A DNA stretch of 64,000 bases, from contig CAXGOB010000016.1 in NCBI GenBank assembly GCA_964011275.1, positions 1 through 64,000 on the forward strand, read 5' to 3'. The position numbers were made by a program, and so were the translations under genes. Positions 55,924 to 64,000 of the stretch are shown here, in pieces (within the stretch, counting starts at the first letter, position 1; each line of letters opens with the position of its first letter). The DNA comes from UBA7328 sp002471345. Its GTDB lineage: Bacteria > Bacteroidota > Bacteroidia > Chitinophagales > Saprospiraceae. A model generated the notes under the pieces. It saw nothing but the letters and a program-made list of their open reading frames with translations, was not told the origin of the DNA and did not search any database.

Positions 55924-56460
55924 TTAAAAAGTGTTGCGCCACATCATAGATTCAACCGGAAGTTGAGTTCGTTTTATATATTTGGCATTGGATTTTTTGT
56001 TGTAATAATTAATCACATCTCCATCTAAAGAAAAGTAAATCAACTGCCCAATAGGCATTCCACCATATACCCTCACTGGGAGCACACATGATATTTCTAA
56101 AGTCCATGTATTACAAAACCCAACATCTCCTTTCCCTGCAGTAGCATGTATGTCAATGCCCAATCTACCTACACTGCTTTTCCCCTCTAAAAAAGGCACA
56201 GCATTATGCGTCTCTGTATATTCTTCAGTGACACCTAAATATAATTCACCAGGTTGTAATACAAATCCCTCTTCAGGAATTTCAAAATGTCTTACTACAT
56301 TATGTTTCTTGGCATCTAGGACCTCATCTTCATACACGGCGAGATTCTTTGAAAGATGAACATCATATGAATTTGTGCCAAGGCACTTTTTATCATAAGG
56401 TTCGATCACAATCTCTTTGTTTTCAATGGAATCGAGTATTTTGGCGTCTGTAAGTATCAT
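55924..56460 (-). CDS. dcd: dCTP deaminase
   Basis: A 178-residue dCTP deaminase that makes dUTP for thymidylate synthesis. I start at 56460 (MILTDAKILDSIEN); the frame is open to 56577 but the extra 39 residues match nothing. The conserved block GKSSVGRLGIDIHATAGKGD is followed by the catalytic Glu in NTWTLEIS and the GMPIGQLIYF nucleotide site. It is divergent from the phosphopantetheinyl transferase gene with 33 bases between. Confidence 0.93.
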   Translation of the reverse strand: MILTDAKILDSIENKEIVIEPYDKKCLGTNSYDVHLSKNLAVYEDEVLDAKKHNVVRHFEIPEEGFVLQPGELYLGVTEEYTETHNAVPFLEGKSSVGRLGIDIHATAGKGDVGFCNTWTLEISCVLPVRVYGGMPIGQLIYFSLDGDVINYYNKKSNAKYIKRTQLPVESMMWRNTF

Positions 56461-56493
56461 AGTTTTCTTCACATAAAATGGGGCAAGATATAA

Positions 56494-57126
56494 ATGTCTT
56501 TCATATACTCTGACATAAATCCAGAATATGGTTCCACCTCTGTTTGGAAAGTAACTGAAAATGCATCTTTCTTCCAAGAAACATTGAATTGTGAAGTCCC
56601 TCTAGAATATTCAAAATCAGATAAACGAAGTCTAGAATGGCTTTCAAGTAGATACATTATTCAAAAATGTGAAGATGTAAAATCTGATGAAATCGATAAA
56701 GACGAATTTGGGAAGCCTCATTTCAAAACAAAAAAGAAAAATCTATCAATTTCTCATAGTAATGGATATGCTGCTGTTGCGCTCTATGATTTCCCTATAG
56801 GCATAGACATTCAAACTTTCGTGGCTAAAATCCAAAGAATAGAGTCCAAATACACTCAAAAGTCAGAAGTCAATCATTATTTATCTTTTGTAGATAAATT
56901 AAAGGCACTACATATCATATGGACAATAAAAGAGTCAGTATTTAAACTTTATGGAAGAAAGGAACTTCCATTTAAAGAAGGAATATTACTCGATAAAGCA
57001 ATATTCAATCCAAAAGACATCACTACTCTAGGCCGTCTTAAAAAGAAAGATGACGAATTTTCATTTCAATCTAAGACAATCTTGTCTAAGGATTATTGCT
57101 TGTCACAAGCCAAATTTATAAAATAG
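56494..57126 (+). CDS. 4'-phosphopantetheinyl transferase (Sfp-type)
   Basis: A 210-residue enzyme that moves the 4'-phosphopantetheine arm of CoA onto acyl or peptidyl carrier proteins. Motifs are SISHSNGYAAVAL, GIDIQTF (Mg-binding Asp) and WTIKESVFKLYGRKELPFKE (Mg-binding Glu and the Lys). Its Sfp/AcpT-like length suggests a broad carrier substrate. No polyketide or fatty acid gene is near, so the target is unknown. Confidence 0.88.
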   Translation: MSFIYSDINPEYGSTSVWKVTENASFFQETLNCEVPLEYSKSDKRSLEWLSSRYIIQKCEDVKSDEIDKDEFGKPHFKTKKKNLSISHSNGYAAVALYDFPIGIDIQTFVAKIQRIESKYTQKSEVNHYLSFVDKLKALHIIWTIKESVFKLYGRKELPFKEGILLDKAIFNPKDITTLGRLKKKDDEFSFQSKTILSKDYCLSQAKFIK

Positions 57127-57316
57127 GCAATATGGTAAACGAAAAGGTGATTGTTTATACTGAGTCGCATTCCAATATGGAATTCTTGAAATACTGGAAT
57201 TATAATTTTTTAACAGTTTAGAGACAAAATTTTGAACTTTTCCAGACTTTAAGGATACAAATTGCACTTAATTTACAACACTAAAATTCTTTTAATACAC
57301 CAGATAAAAATTTAAG

Positions 57317-57324
57317 TATTTTTG
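57317..57324 (+). promoter_or_regulatory. Promoter -7 box of tRNA-Val
   Basis: TATTTTTG matches TAnnTTTG and lies 16 bases before the tRNA. The -33 position is only T-rich (TCTTTTA at 57288-57294), not a clean TTTG. Confidence 0.55.
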
Positions 57325-57340
57325 CGCTCTCATTTAGAAT

Positions 57341-57415
57341 GAGGCATTAGCTCAGTTGGTTTAGAGCGCTGCCTTGACAGGGCAGAGGTCACTGGTTCGA
57401 GTCCAGTATGCCTCA
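57341..57415 (+). tRNA. tRNA-Val (anticodon GAC)
   Basis: Full cloverleaf: acceptor GAGGCAT/ATGCCTC, D-arm GCTC/GAGC, anticodon stem CTGCC/GGCAG with loop TTGACAG (anticodon GAC at 57376-57378, Val), and T-arm ACTGG/CCAGT with TTCGAGT. The discriminator is A. The CCA end is not encoded. A single tRNA stands alone upstream of the convergent pseudouridine synthase gene. Confidence 0.97.
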
Positions 57416-57436
57416 CTTTCAAATTATTACATCTAA

Positions 57437-58312
57437 TCAATTAGTCTCTTCCTTAGGGAATATCTTCTGAAACTTTGGTGGCAATTCTATAGAAACATTT
57501 ACAACCTTCTCTTCAAAAGGGTGACTAAAATTCAATGAAGATGCATGAAGATATAATCCACTACCTCTAGAAATCTTACCTTCTTCTCCATACTCTTTAT
57601 CACCTAATATAGGATTTCCAATTGATGAAACATGTATTCTAAGCTGATGCCTTCTTCCAGTTGAAGGTTTTAACTCAACTAAATTCAATCCACTATACTT
57701 TTCAGATTCGATAGATAAAAGAACCTTATATGAGGTAAGAGCCTTTTTAGTCTTTATGCTGGAATCAATAGTTCCGCTTTTCTTCATTTTACCGATAGTA
57801 ATCGCATGGTAAATTTTTTCAATCTTTCTATTTTCAAATAATTTATTTAGAGCTGTTATAGAAGATCTAGTTTTCCCTATGAGCAAAGCACCACTGGTAG
57901 GATGATCCAACCTATGTGCTGGTTCCGGCCTAGGAAGTCTATCAACAGCTTTACTAGATACAAGGTTGGACTCAAGAGCATTCTCAACTGCCCTTTTCTT
58001 ATTCCCACTGACTACTATTCCAGCTGGTTTATTTATGATGGCTAAGTGCTCATCCTCATAAACCACTTCCAATGAAAGTTTAAATTGTGAATTAACACTT
58101 TGTGGCTTTTCTTCAAAAAGTTCTATGTGCTCTCCTCCTGTGATGAAGTCCGCAGTGATTCCTATTTTCCCATTTACCTTGACATGCCCTTTGATTATGG
58201 CCTTTTTGATACCCTTTTTAGACGGAATCGCCGCAAATATACCTGGCAAGTAATCAGAGAGTCTAATTTTTTCAACGGTGTCAGAAACTGTATGTGATGC
58301 TAATTTCTTCAA
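57437..58312 (-). CDS. RluA-family pseudouridine synthase
   Basis: A 291-residue rRNA or tRNA uridine isomerase. An S4-like RNA-binding part is at residues 17-75 (IRLSDYLPGIFAAIPSKKG). The catalytic motif is HRLDHPTSGALL (Asp in HRLD) and the C-terminal RIHVSSIGNPILGDKEYG completes the RluA/RluD fold. The precise uridine target is not evident. The gene is 11 bases downstream of the esterase gene on the same strand. Confidence 0.92.
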   Translation of the reverse strand: MKKLASHTVSDTVEKIRLSDYLPGIFAAIPSKKGIKKAIIKGHVKVNGKIGITADFITGGEHIELFEEKPQSVNSQFKLSLEVVYEDEHLAIINKPAGIVVSGNKKRAVENALESNLVSSKAVDRLPRPEPAHRLDHPTSGALLIGKTRSSITALNKLFENRKIEKIYHAITIGKMKKSGTIDSSIKTKKALTSYKVLLSIESEKYSGLNLVELKPSTGRRHQLRIHVSSIGNPILGDKEYGEEGKISRGSGLYLHASSLNFSHPFEEKVVNVSIELPPKFQKIFPKEETN

Positions 58313-58323
58313 AAATCTTTGTT

Positions 58324-59208
58324 TTAATATTGATGAAAAGCATCAGAGACAAATTGTAATACCACTGGTAAAGATTCTCTCCAATATGTCCAATTATGAG
58401 CTCCTTCTCTTACTCTATATTCATGTGATATTTTCTTCTTTTTCATTGCAATGTGAGCTAGACTATTTCCTTCATACAAAAAATCATCATCTCCACAATC
58501 GATAAACCATCGCACAGCATTAAGTTCATTATCTGGTACAGCATTGATCAGTGATATAGCATTGTGTTGATCAAAATAAGTCTGGAGATCATGTTCATCA
58601 TACTTTACTTTGCGGCGATCCAGTCCAGATTTCAAATCCTCAATTGTTAGTGGACCTGCATATGCACTCAAAGGACAAGCTGATGAGAAGAGATCAGGTC
58701 TATGAAGAGCATACATAAATGATCCCCCACCTCCCATGGATAATCCTGCAACAGCTCTATATCTTTTTTCTCCTTTTATTCTATATTTCTTTTCTACATG
58801 TGGCATCAACTCCTCAAAGAAAAAATCTTCATATCTCCAATTTCCATCAATACTATTGAAATATCCTCTTTGACCGGTATTAGCATCTGGCATTACGATG
58901 ATCATGGCTGTTGCAGTACCATCACTGATAGCATTATCTGCAATACGCAATACTTCACCAAATTGTATCCAACCTGTCTGATCATCACCAGCCCCGTGTA
59001 AGAGATACAAAACAGGGTAGCTTCTCTCCGATTTATCGTAATCAGGAGGCAAATAGATGGCATATTTCCTTTCGCCTTCTAATATCTTACTTGTCATTGA
59101 TAGATTGTCATACACTTGACCATGCTGACCTAATGCTTTTATCAATGACAGATAAGTCAAAACGGTAACAAAACAAACTTTTAGAATAGTAGAATTCATA
59201 CTTACCAA
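58324..59208 (-). CDS. Exported esterase (putative esterase / Esterase-D family)
   Basis: A 294-residue alpha/beta hydrolase with a signal peptide (about residues 1-26, ending ALGQ). The nucleophile elbow is GLSMGGGG (Ser near 155), acid CGDDDFLYEG, and His in EGAHNWTYW. It resembles feruloyl/acetyl xylan or enterochelin-type esterases. No carbohydrate-binding module is present. A start three codons inside (59199) is possible. Confidence 0.87.
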   Translation of the reverse strand: MVSMNSTILKVCFVTVLTYLSLIKALGQHGQVYDNLSMTSKILEGERKYAIYLPPDYDKSERSYPVLYLLHGAGDDQTGWIQFGEVLRIADNAISDGTATAMIIVMPDANTGQRGYFNSIDGNWRYEDFFFEELMPHVEKKYRIKGEKRYRAVAGLSMGGGGSFMYALHRPDLFSSACPLSAYAGPLTIEDLKSGLDRRKVKYDEHDLQTYFDQHNAISLINAVPDNELNAVRWFIDCGDDDFLYEGNSLAHIAMKKKKISHEYRVREGAHNWTYWRESLPVVLQFVSDAFHQY

Positions 59209-59245
59209 ACTGTTTATTAATTGGGCATAATATTAAGAGTAATAA

Positions 59246-59279
59246 TTTGCCCAACAACCCTTATTCTACCTTATCTTTG
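59246..59279 (+). promoter_or_regulatory. Bacteroidota-type promoter of the ABC-F gene
   Basis: A TTTG at 59246-59249 and a TATCTTTG at 59272-59279 are separated by 22 bases, the Bacteroidota sigma-ABfr arrangement (TTTG then TAnnTTTG). The ABC-F start codon at 59337 follows 57 bases later. Confidence 0.75.
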
Positions 59280-59336
59280 CACACTTTTTCAGTTATGCCA
59301 CTATTTAAGGTGTTTATAGCTAAAACATGATACAAA

Positions 59337-60959
59337 ATGATATCAGTAAATAACATAGGACTTCAATACGGCAAGAGAGTACTTTTTGATGATGTAAATT
59401 TAAAATTTACAAGAGGAAATTGCTATGGTGTAATCGGTGCTAACGGAGCTGGAAAGTCGACTTTCATGAAGATTCTTTCGGGAGAAATCGATGCAATGAG
59501 GGGAGAGGTCTCTATCGAACCTGGCAACAGAATGGCTGTATTGAATCAAAATCACTTTGGTTTTGAAGAACACCAAGTTCTTGATACAGTAATCATGGGA
59601 TATAAAGAGCTGTATGATATCAATGTAGAAAAGACAGCTATCTACATGAACCCTGATGCCACGGATGAACAAGGTTTAAAAGCCGCTGAATTAGAAAACA
59701 CCTATGGAGAAATGGGAGGATGGGAAGCAGAAAGTGATGCTGCAAGCCTCTTAAGTAATTTAGGCATAAAGGAAGATCTTCATTATAAAACCATGGCAGA
59801 GCTCACTGGACCTGAGAAAGTTAAGGTACTCTTGGCTCAAGCCCTTTTTGGAAGTCCAGATTTACTGTTACTTGATGAGCCTACCAATGATTTAGATGCA
59901 ATGACGGCAACATGGTTAGCAGACTTTTTGGCTGATTATCCCAACACTGTGATTGTTATATCCCACGACAGATATTTCTTGGATATGATTTGTACTCACG
60001 TGGTAGACATTGATTTTCAGCAAATTAGAATATATACTGGTAACTATACCTTCTGGTATGAGTCAAGTACATTAATGGCTCAACAGATAGCCAACAAGAA
60101 TAAGAAAACAGAGCAAAAGCGAAAAGAGATGATGGAGTTTATCCAACGTTTTTCGGCCAATGCTTCTAAATCAAAACAGGCCACTTCACGTAAAAAAGCT
60201 TTGGAAAAACTAAATCTAGAAGATATAAGGCCATCATCTAGAAAATATCCTTTCATCCATTTCAAACCAGAAAGAGAAGTTGGTGATCAAATACTCAAAG
60301 TGACCAATCTATGCAAAAAGAATAACTCAGATGAAACGCTTTTTGACAAGGTAGATTTCATAATGAATAAAGGGGAAAAGATCGGATTACTCTCTAGAGA
60401 TTCAAATGCGATTTCTGCCTTCTATCAAGTCCTATCAGGTAAGGAAAATGCCGATAATGGCACAATAGAATGGGGACAAACTATCACTACTTCTTATCTA
60501 CCAAATGAAAACGAGGAGTTCTTTAGTAATAATCAAGACCTAGAACTGATGGATTGGCTCAGGCAGTATTCAGAAAACAAAGATGAGCAGTTCATTAGAG
60601 GATTTTTGGGTAGAATGCTCTTTTCAGGTGAAGAGGTTTTCAAAAAGTCATCTGTACTATCTGGTGGAGAAAAGGTGAGATGTATGCTTTCAAAAATAAT
60701 GCTGGCACACCCCAATTTTCTACTTCTAGATGAACCTACTAATCACCTTGATCTAGAATCTATTACGGCACTAAATAATGGATTAAAAGAATTTCCAGGC
60801 CATTTCATTATGACAACTCATGATCATCAATTATTGAGTAGTGCTGCTAATAGAATTATTGAGATTACTCCAAAAGGAATTATAGACCAGTTAATGACTT
60901 TTGATGAGTACTTAGCTTCTGATAAAGTGAAAGCACAGCAAGAAGAGCTGTATAGTTAA
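59337..60959 (+). CDS. ABC-F family ATPase, YbiT-like
   Basis: A 540-residue soluble protein with two ATPase domains and no membrane part, of the ABC-F ribosome-associated group. Domain 1 has an intact Walker A (GANGAGKST), Walker B (LLLLDEP) and a signature changed to LTGPEK in place of LSGGEK. Domain 2 has an intact signature (LSGGEKVR) and Walker B, but its Walker A position is LLSRDSNA with no GKST. One site is therefore likely to be partly inactive. ABC-F proteins ease stalled ribosomes or protect against antibiotics. Confidence 0.88.
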   Translation: MISVNNIGLQYGKRVLFDDVNLKFTRGNCYGVIGANGAGKSTFMKILSGEIDAMRGEVSIEPGNRMAVLNQNHFGFEEHQVLDTVIMGYKELYDINVEKTAIYMNPDATDEQGLKAAELENTYGEMGGWEAESDAASLLSNLGIKEDLHYKTMAELTGPEKVKVLLAQALFGSPDLLLLDEPTNDLDAMTATWLADFLADYPNTVIVISHDRYFLDMICTHVVDIDFQQIRIYTGNYTFWYESSTLMAQQIANKNKKTEQKRKEMMEFIQRFSANASKSKQATSRKKALEKLNLEDIRPSSRKYPFIHFKPEREVGDQILKVTNLCKKNNSDETLFDKVDFIMNKGEKIGLLSRDSNAISAFYQVLSGKENADNGTIEWGQTITTSYLPNENEEFFSNNQDLELMDWLRQYSENKDEQFIRGFLGRMLFSGEEVFKKSSVLSGGEKVRCMLSKIMLAHPNFLLLDEPTNHLDLESITALNNGLKEFPGHFIMTTHDHQLLSSAANRIIEITPKGIIDQLMTFDEYLASDKVKAQQEELYS

Positions 60960-61049
60960 TAATTAGCTTTGATTAAAGGTCTTTAATTTTGATTTGAACT
61001 TAGCTACGGGATTCGTTTTTCTGTTTACTTTTTCAGAAATCAATGCTTT

Positions 61050-61460
61050 ATGATCAAAACACTGAAAAACAACATCCTCTGGGTAATATTCACTGCTTTT
61101 GTGCTATTGGCAGTTTCGTTCATTGATGAACCTCTATTTAAAAGCAATGGCCCCTTCCCTATTGGAAAATCGATTGCTTGGCTAGCTTTTATAGCATTCT
61201 TGATTTATACGGTAAACGTCAGTATTAAAGAGAATTTTTATAAAGCACTAAAAAGAATGAGCCCAATTTTGTGGACTAAACAGATAGGAATTGATCTTTA
61301 CATTGGAGTTACAATGTTTATGGTAATCGTTTATCTTAATGAGCCATCATTCATCATTTTCTTACTCTGGCTTATTCCAGCAACGATCTTTGCTAATCTG
61401 GCCACTTTACTCTACTTGGCATTGCACTATGATTCTATAGTTGGGATGTTATTGGGGTGA
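61050..61460 (+). CDS. Small hypothetical membrane protein
   Basis: A 136-residue protein with four hydrophobic helices (about residues 8-25, 35-54, 80-98 and 103-128). I do not recognise a family. It lies 90 bases after the ABC-F gene. The helices are Ala/Leu/Ile-rich with few charged residues, so a small inner-membrane protein is the best description. Confidence 0.6.
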   Translation: MIKTLKNNILWVIFTAFVLLAVSFIDEPLFKSNGPFPIGKSIAWLAFIAFLIYTVNVSIKENFYKALKRMSPILWTKQIGIDLYIGVTMFMVIVYLNEPSFIIFLLWLIPATIFANLATLLYLALHYDSIVGMLLG

Positions 61461-61466
61461 TCTAGA

Positions 61467-61492
61467 GGGATTCTTGACTTATCAGAATTCCC
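61467..61492 (+). terminator. Possible weak terminator after the small membrane protein
   Basis: GGGATTCT and AGAATTCCC form an 8-bp stem with one bulged base, starting six bases after the stop. No T-run follows, so it may also be only a chance dyad. Confidence 0.3.
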
Positions 61493-61615
61493 TATAAATG
61501 ATTTCCAACTCTTATCAAGAATGCCTGTTAATAGAGAACTAATCGCCATTATATAGTTAAATGACTTGTCGTGAATCAAAGATTAAGATGTTAATTCTTT
61601 ATTAATGAAAAAATA

Positions 61616-61637
61616 TTTAGTTCACCTGTGAACTAAA
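61616..61637. promoter_or_regulatory. 22-bp palindromic operator before the marR-RND operon
   Basis: Arms TTTAGTTCAC and GTGAACTAAA (10 bp each, perfect) surround a CT centre. This is the form and size of a MarR-family operator. It ends 6 bases before the -7 box at 61644, so a bound dimer would cover the -33 region and block the operon. Confidence 0.75.
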
Positions 61638-61643
61638 TTCCTC

Positions 61644-61651
61644 TACCTTTG
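61644..61651 (+). promoter_or_regulatory. Promoter -7 box of the marR operon
   Basis: TACCTTTG matches TAnnTTTG exactly. Its last three bases contain the TTG that would give the longest reading frame (61649), so translation must begin later, at the TTG at 61679. The -33 region falls within the palindrome. Confidence 0.7.
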
Positions 61652-61678
61652 TCTCACTTATTATCATTAAAGAATTCA

Positions 61679-62137
61679 TTGAGTAAATTCGATTCAAAGC
61701 AACATCTCGGTTATCTGGCAAATAAAGTAGGTCGCTTAATGGGAAAAGAAATGAAACCCAAAATAATAGAGTTGGGTTATGACTTTCCACCTGTCTACCT
61801 AGGTGTATTGGCGGATCTCTGGAAGCATGATGGAATTTCTCAAAAAGAGCTAGGCATGTCTCTAATCAAAACTAAAAGCAGTATCAACAAAATGCTCACT
61901 GCCTTAGAAAAAGAATGCCTTGTACACAGAGAAAGAGATAAAAATGATAATCGGACTAAACTTATTTTTTTGACTCAGAAAGGTAAAGACCTAAGGTCAA
62001 AAGTAACTAACCTTAGTTCAGAACTAGAATTAAAACTAATAGAAGATATACCTGAAAATGAACTCAAAATAGCTAAATCTGTTCTTCATAGACTCTACTT
62101 AAAACTTTCAGAAAAGAGATACAATCACAAGAAATGA
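61679..62137 (+). CDS. MarR-family transcriptional regulator
   Basis: A 152-residue winged-helix repressor of the MarR family. It has recognition-helix region ISQKELGMSLIKTKSSINKMLTALEKECLVHRERDKNDNRTKLIFLTQKGKDL, with the wing (RDKNDNRTKLI). I use the TTG at 61679, because an earlier TTG at 61649 is part of the promoter box. Its stop overlaps the HlyD gene start by four bases (ATGA at 62134). It probably represses its own operon through the palindrome at 61616 and releases it when a drug or other ligand binds. Confidence 0.88.
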   Translation: MSKFDSKQHLGYLANKVGRLMGKEMKPKIIELGYDFPPVYLGVLADLWKHDGISQKELGMSLIKTKSSINKMLTALEKECLVHRERDKNDNRTKLIFLTQKGKDLRSKVTNLSSELELKLIEDIPENELKIAKSVLHRLYLKLSEKRYNHKK

Positions 62138-63255
62138 ATAAAAGAAAAATCATTATTTCAATTGTAATGACTACGCTAATATTGCTTTTAGCAATATTGG
62201 CCTACAACAACCTATCTAGTCAGAAGAAATCAACAATCTCTGATGTAACCCCTTCAGAGGATTTGGTTTCAGTAAGTACTAATCGATACGAAATCACAAC
62301 TACCCAAAGTAAGATTAAAGTGGACGGAAGAGTAAGGGCATATGAGCAAATAGATATTGCATCAGAAGTAAGTGGAAGACTTCAGGTTACTGCTAAGAAA
62401 TGGAGAGATGGAATGTATTTTAAAGAAGGAGAACTTCTTTTCCAAGTGGACAGTGAAGATCAAAGGTTTGACCTCTTCGCCCAACGTAGTAGTCTACTTA
62501 ATGCGATAACTCAGATCATGCCTGATCTCAAATTTGACTATCCCAGTGCATTTCAAAAATGGAAAAGTTATCTGGATGATTTTAATGTAGAGCGGAACAC
62601 TCCCCAACTTCCTAAGATCAGTTCGGATCAAGAAAAGTATTACGTAGCTGGTAAAAATATTTACAATCTTTTCTACTCCATTAAAAGTGCTGAAGAGAAA
62701 CTAAAAGATTATCAAATCTACGCACCTTTTTCTGGAGTATTCCTAAATGTAAGTGGTTATCCAGGTTCCGTAGTAAGCCCGGGCAGTCCTTTAGGTAGGC
62801 TAATGAACACTAGTAAATATGAGCTTTCTACACCAATAAGTTCTAAAGACTATAAATTGATAAAAAGAGGACAGAAAGTCACTCTAGTTAGTGACGATTT
62901 AGGATTTACTTATAACGGTACAATAAGTCGTATCAGCAATCAAATAGACCAAGTCACACAGAGTATTCCAATATTCATATCCGTATTTGGAAAAGAACTC
63001 AGAGATGGAATGTATCTACATGGTGAACTGATTGGTGAAAGCCTAGAATCTATTTCTGCTCTACCTCTTTCTGCTATTGCGGATGAAAGCAATGTATATT
63101 TCCTTCAAGACAGCATAGTCAGATCTAAACCTGTAGAGATCATCCTGAGATCTGATGATGAAGTGTATGTCAGAGGAATTAACTCGGGAGATGACATTAT
63201 AACAGAAGGTCTGAATGGTCTTTCTCCTGGACAACGTGCAATCAAAGGAAATTAA
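62134..63255 (+). CDS. RND efflux periplasmic adaptor (HlyD/AcrA-type)
   Basis: A 373-residue membrane fusion protein with an N-terminal membrane helix (about residues 6-26). A barrel-sandwich (lipoyl) half (SEVSGRLQVTAKKWRDGMYFKEGELL) precedes a short helical hairpin. The second lipoyl half (DYQIYAPFSGVFLNVSGYPGSVVSPGS) and a beta-barrel follow. It links the RND pump in the inner membrane to an outer-membrane channel. It is translationally coupled to the marR gene (ATGA) and precedes the pump by 6 bases. Confidence 0.92.
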   Translation: MNKRKIIISIVMTTLILLLAILAYNNLSSQKKSTISDVTPSEDLVSVSTNRYEITTTQSKIKVDGRVRAYEQIDIASEVSGRLQVTAKKWRDGMYFKEGELLFQVDSEDQRFDLFAQRSSLLNAITQIMPDLKFDYPSAFQKWKSYLDDFNVERNTPQLPKISSDQEKYYVAGKNIYNLFYSIKSAEEKLKDYQIYAPFSGVFLNVSGYPGSVVSPGSPLGRLMNTSKYELSTPISSKDYKLIKRGQKVTLVSDDLGFTYNGTISRISNQIDQVTQSIPIFISVFGKELRDGMYLHGELIGESLESISALPLSAIADESNVYFLQDSIVRSKPVEIILRSDDEVYVRGINSGDDIITEGLNGLSPGQRAIKGN

Positions 63256-63261
63256 GAAATT

Positions 63262-64000
63262 ATGAGAGGTATAATTAATTTTTTCCTTAAAAACTCAGTT
63301 GCTGCGAATCTCTTGATGGTCTTCATAATGATCATGGGATTTGTTAGTCTTTCTACCCTAGAGACTTCATTTTTTCCTGAAGTTCCATCAAGACTCATTA
63401 ATATTCAATTGGTTTATCCTGGTGCATCTCCCCAAGAAATGGAAGAGGGTGTAGTCAATAAAATTGAAGAAAATCTTGTAGGCATTGCGAATGTAAAAGA
63501 AACTACTTCTAGTTCTTCAGAAAATTCTGCATCTATACTTGTAGAAGTAGAAAGAGGGGCAAACACAGACATTGTCCTTCAAGATGTCAAGAATTCTGTT
63601 GATCAGATCAACTCCTTTCCAAGAGATCTCGAGCCTCCAATTATTTTCAAACAAGTCCGAATTACTCCAGCCTATGCATTCTCTATTTCAGGTGATATGG
63701 ATTTGAGATCATTGAAAAGATATGCTCGGATTGCCGAGGATGATCTCCTAGCCATAAATGGAATTTCCAGGGTGGATTTAAAAGGGTTTCCAGATGAAGA
63801 GATTGAAATCAGTTTCAGAGAACAGGATATGAGGGCGCTCAATATAACCTTTGCCGAAGCTGTGAACGCAGTATCTCAAAACAATTTACTTACTACTGGT
63901 GGAACAATAAAAACGGAAAAAGAAGAACTCCTTATAAGGGCCAAGAATAAAAAATACTATGCGGAAGAGTTAGCAGATATTGTCATACTCAACAATCCAA
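63262..64000 (+). CDS. RND efflux pump inner-membrane subunit, 5' part (runs off window)
   Basis: The first 246 codons of an AcrB/AcrD-type pump. The start RGIINFFLKNSVAANLLM gives the first membrane helix, followed by the TFFPEV-like SFFPEVPSRLINIQLVYPGASPQEMEEGV motif and the porter domain. The frame is open to the end of the window. It ejects toxic compounds using the proton gradient with the HlyD adaptor encoded just upstream. The outer-membrane channel gene is not visible here. Confidence 0.92.
   Translation, partial: MRGIINFFLKNSVAANLLMVFIMIMGFVSLSTLETSFFPEVPSRLINIQLVYPGASPQEMEEGVVNKIEENLVGIANVKETTSSSSENSASILVEVERGANTDIVLQDVKNSVDQINSFPRDLEPPIIFKQVRITPAYAFSISGDMDLRSLKRYARIAEDDLLAINGISRVDLKGFPDEEIEISFREQDMRALNITFAEAVNAVSQNNLLTTGGTIKTEKEELLIRAKNKKYYAEELADIVILNNP

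Overview
The window looks like chromosomal DNA of a Bacteroidota bacterium, most likely a free-living, probably marine member of the Cytophagales/Saprospiria side of the phylum. The evidence is the A+T-rich sequence, the lack of Shine-Dalgarno spacers, promoters of the Bacteroidota type (TTTG plus TAnnTTTG, best at 59246-59279 and 61644-61651), a type IX secretion sorting domain on a secreted haem peroxidase, several lipoproteins, a paired DUF1800/DUF1501 cassette, and the ABC-permease/M1-peptidase fusion common in this phylum. Genus cannot be named from the sequence. There is one tRNA (Val, GAC), no rRNA, no CRISPR array, no insertion sequence and no phage module.

Layout. 1-4.3 kb: the 3' part of a penicillin-binding protein 1C gene, then a leftward glycosyltransferase/EamA-exporter pair. 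4.5-8.4 kb: alpha-methylacyl-CoA racemase, HSD10-like dehydrogenase, homocysteine methyltransferase and a patatin. 8.6-13.1 kb: secreted DUF1800/DUF1501/cytochrome-c-like cassette. 13-18 kb: a small envelope protein, a two-lobed retropepsin-like protease, a flavin monooxygenase, mltG and panB. 18-23.4 kb: a signalling locus (TPR histidine kinase, LuxR response regulator, 41-codon ORF, and a LuxR-HTH/membrane/beta-repeat/S74-chaperone protein). 23.4-30 kb: a Tat-signal PLP enzyme, tandem paralogous lipoproteins, a metallo-beta-lactamase-fold hydrolase and a membrane-embedded patatin. 30-32.4 kb: MoxR/VWA pair. 32.4-38.9 kb: ABC exporter and an ABC/M1 peptidase transporter. 39.5-48.4 kb: transporters, P1 peptidase, rhomboid, thymidine kinase, murQ, an M19 dipeptidase broken by an in-frame stop, and an AlkA-type glycosylase. 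48.5-59.2 kb: lipoprotein, haem peroxidase, MATE pump, PASTA protein, metzincin, dcd, phosphopantetheinyl transferase, tRNA-Val, RluA synthase and an esterase. 59.3-64 kb: ABC-F protein, a small membrane protein and a MarR-controlled RND efflux operon that runs off the end.

The most unusual item is the 18.0-23.4 kb signalling locus. A two-component pair sits directly upstream of a gene that joins a LuxR-type DNA-binding domain, through one hydrophobic segment, to a long repeat stalk ending in a self-cleaving S74 (endosialidase/MYRF-type) chaperone domain. That gene overlaps a 41-codon ORF by ATGA. Two near-identical 16-bp palindromes (TCACC...GGTGA) lie upstream of the kinase gene and upstream of the small ORF, which suggests a shared, possibly autoregulated, operator. 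Other points of note are the dipeptidase broken by one TAA, an ABC exporter whose family-like N terminus has no ATG/GTG/TTG, a 22-bp palindrome over the marR promoter, and a terminator with a GAAA loop far downstream of murQ.
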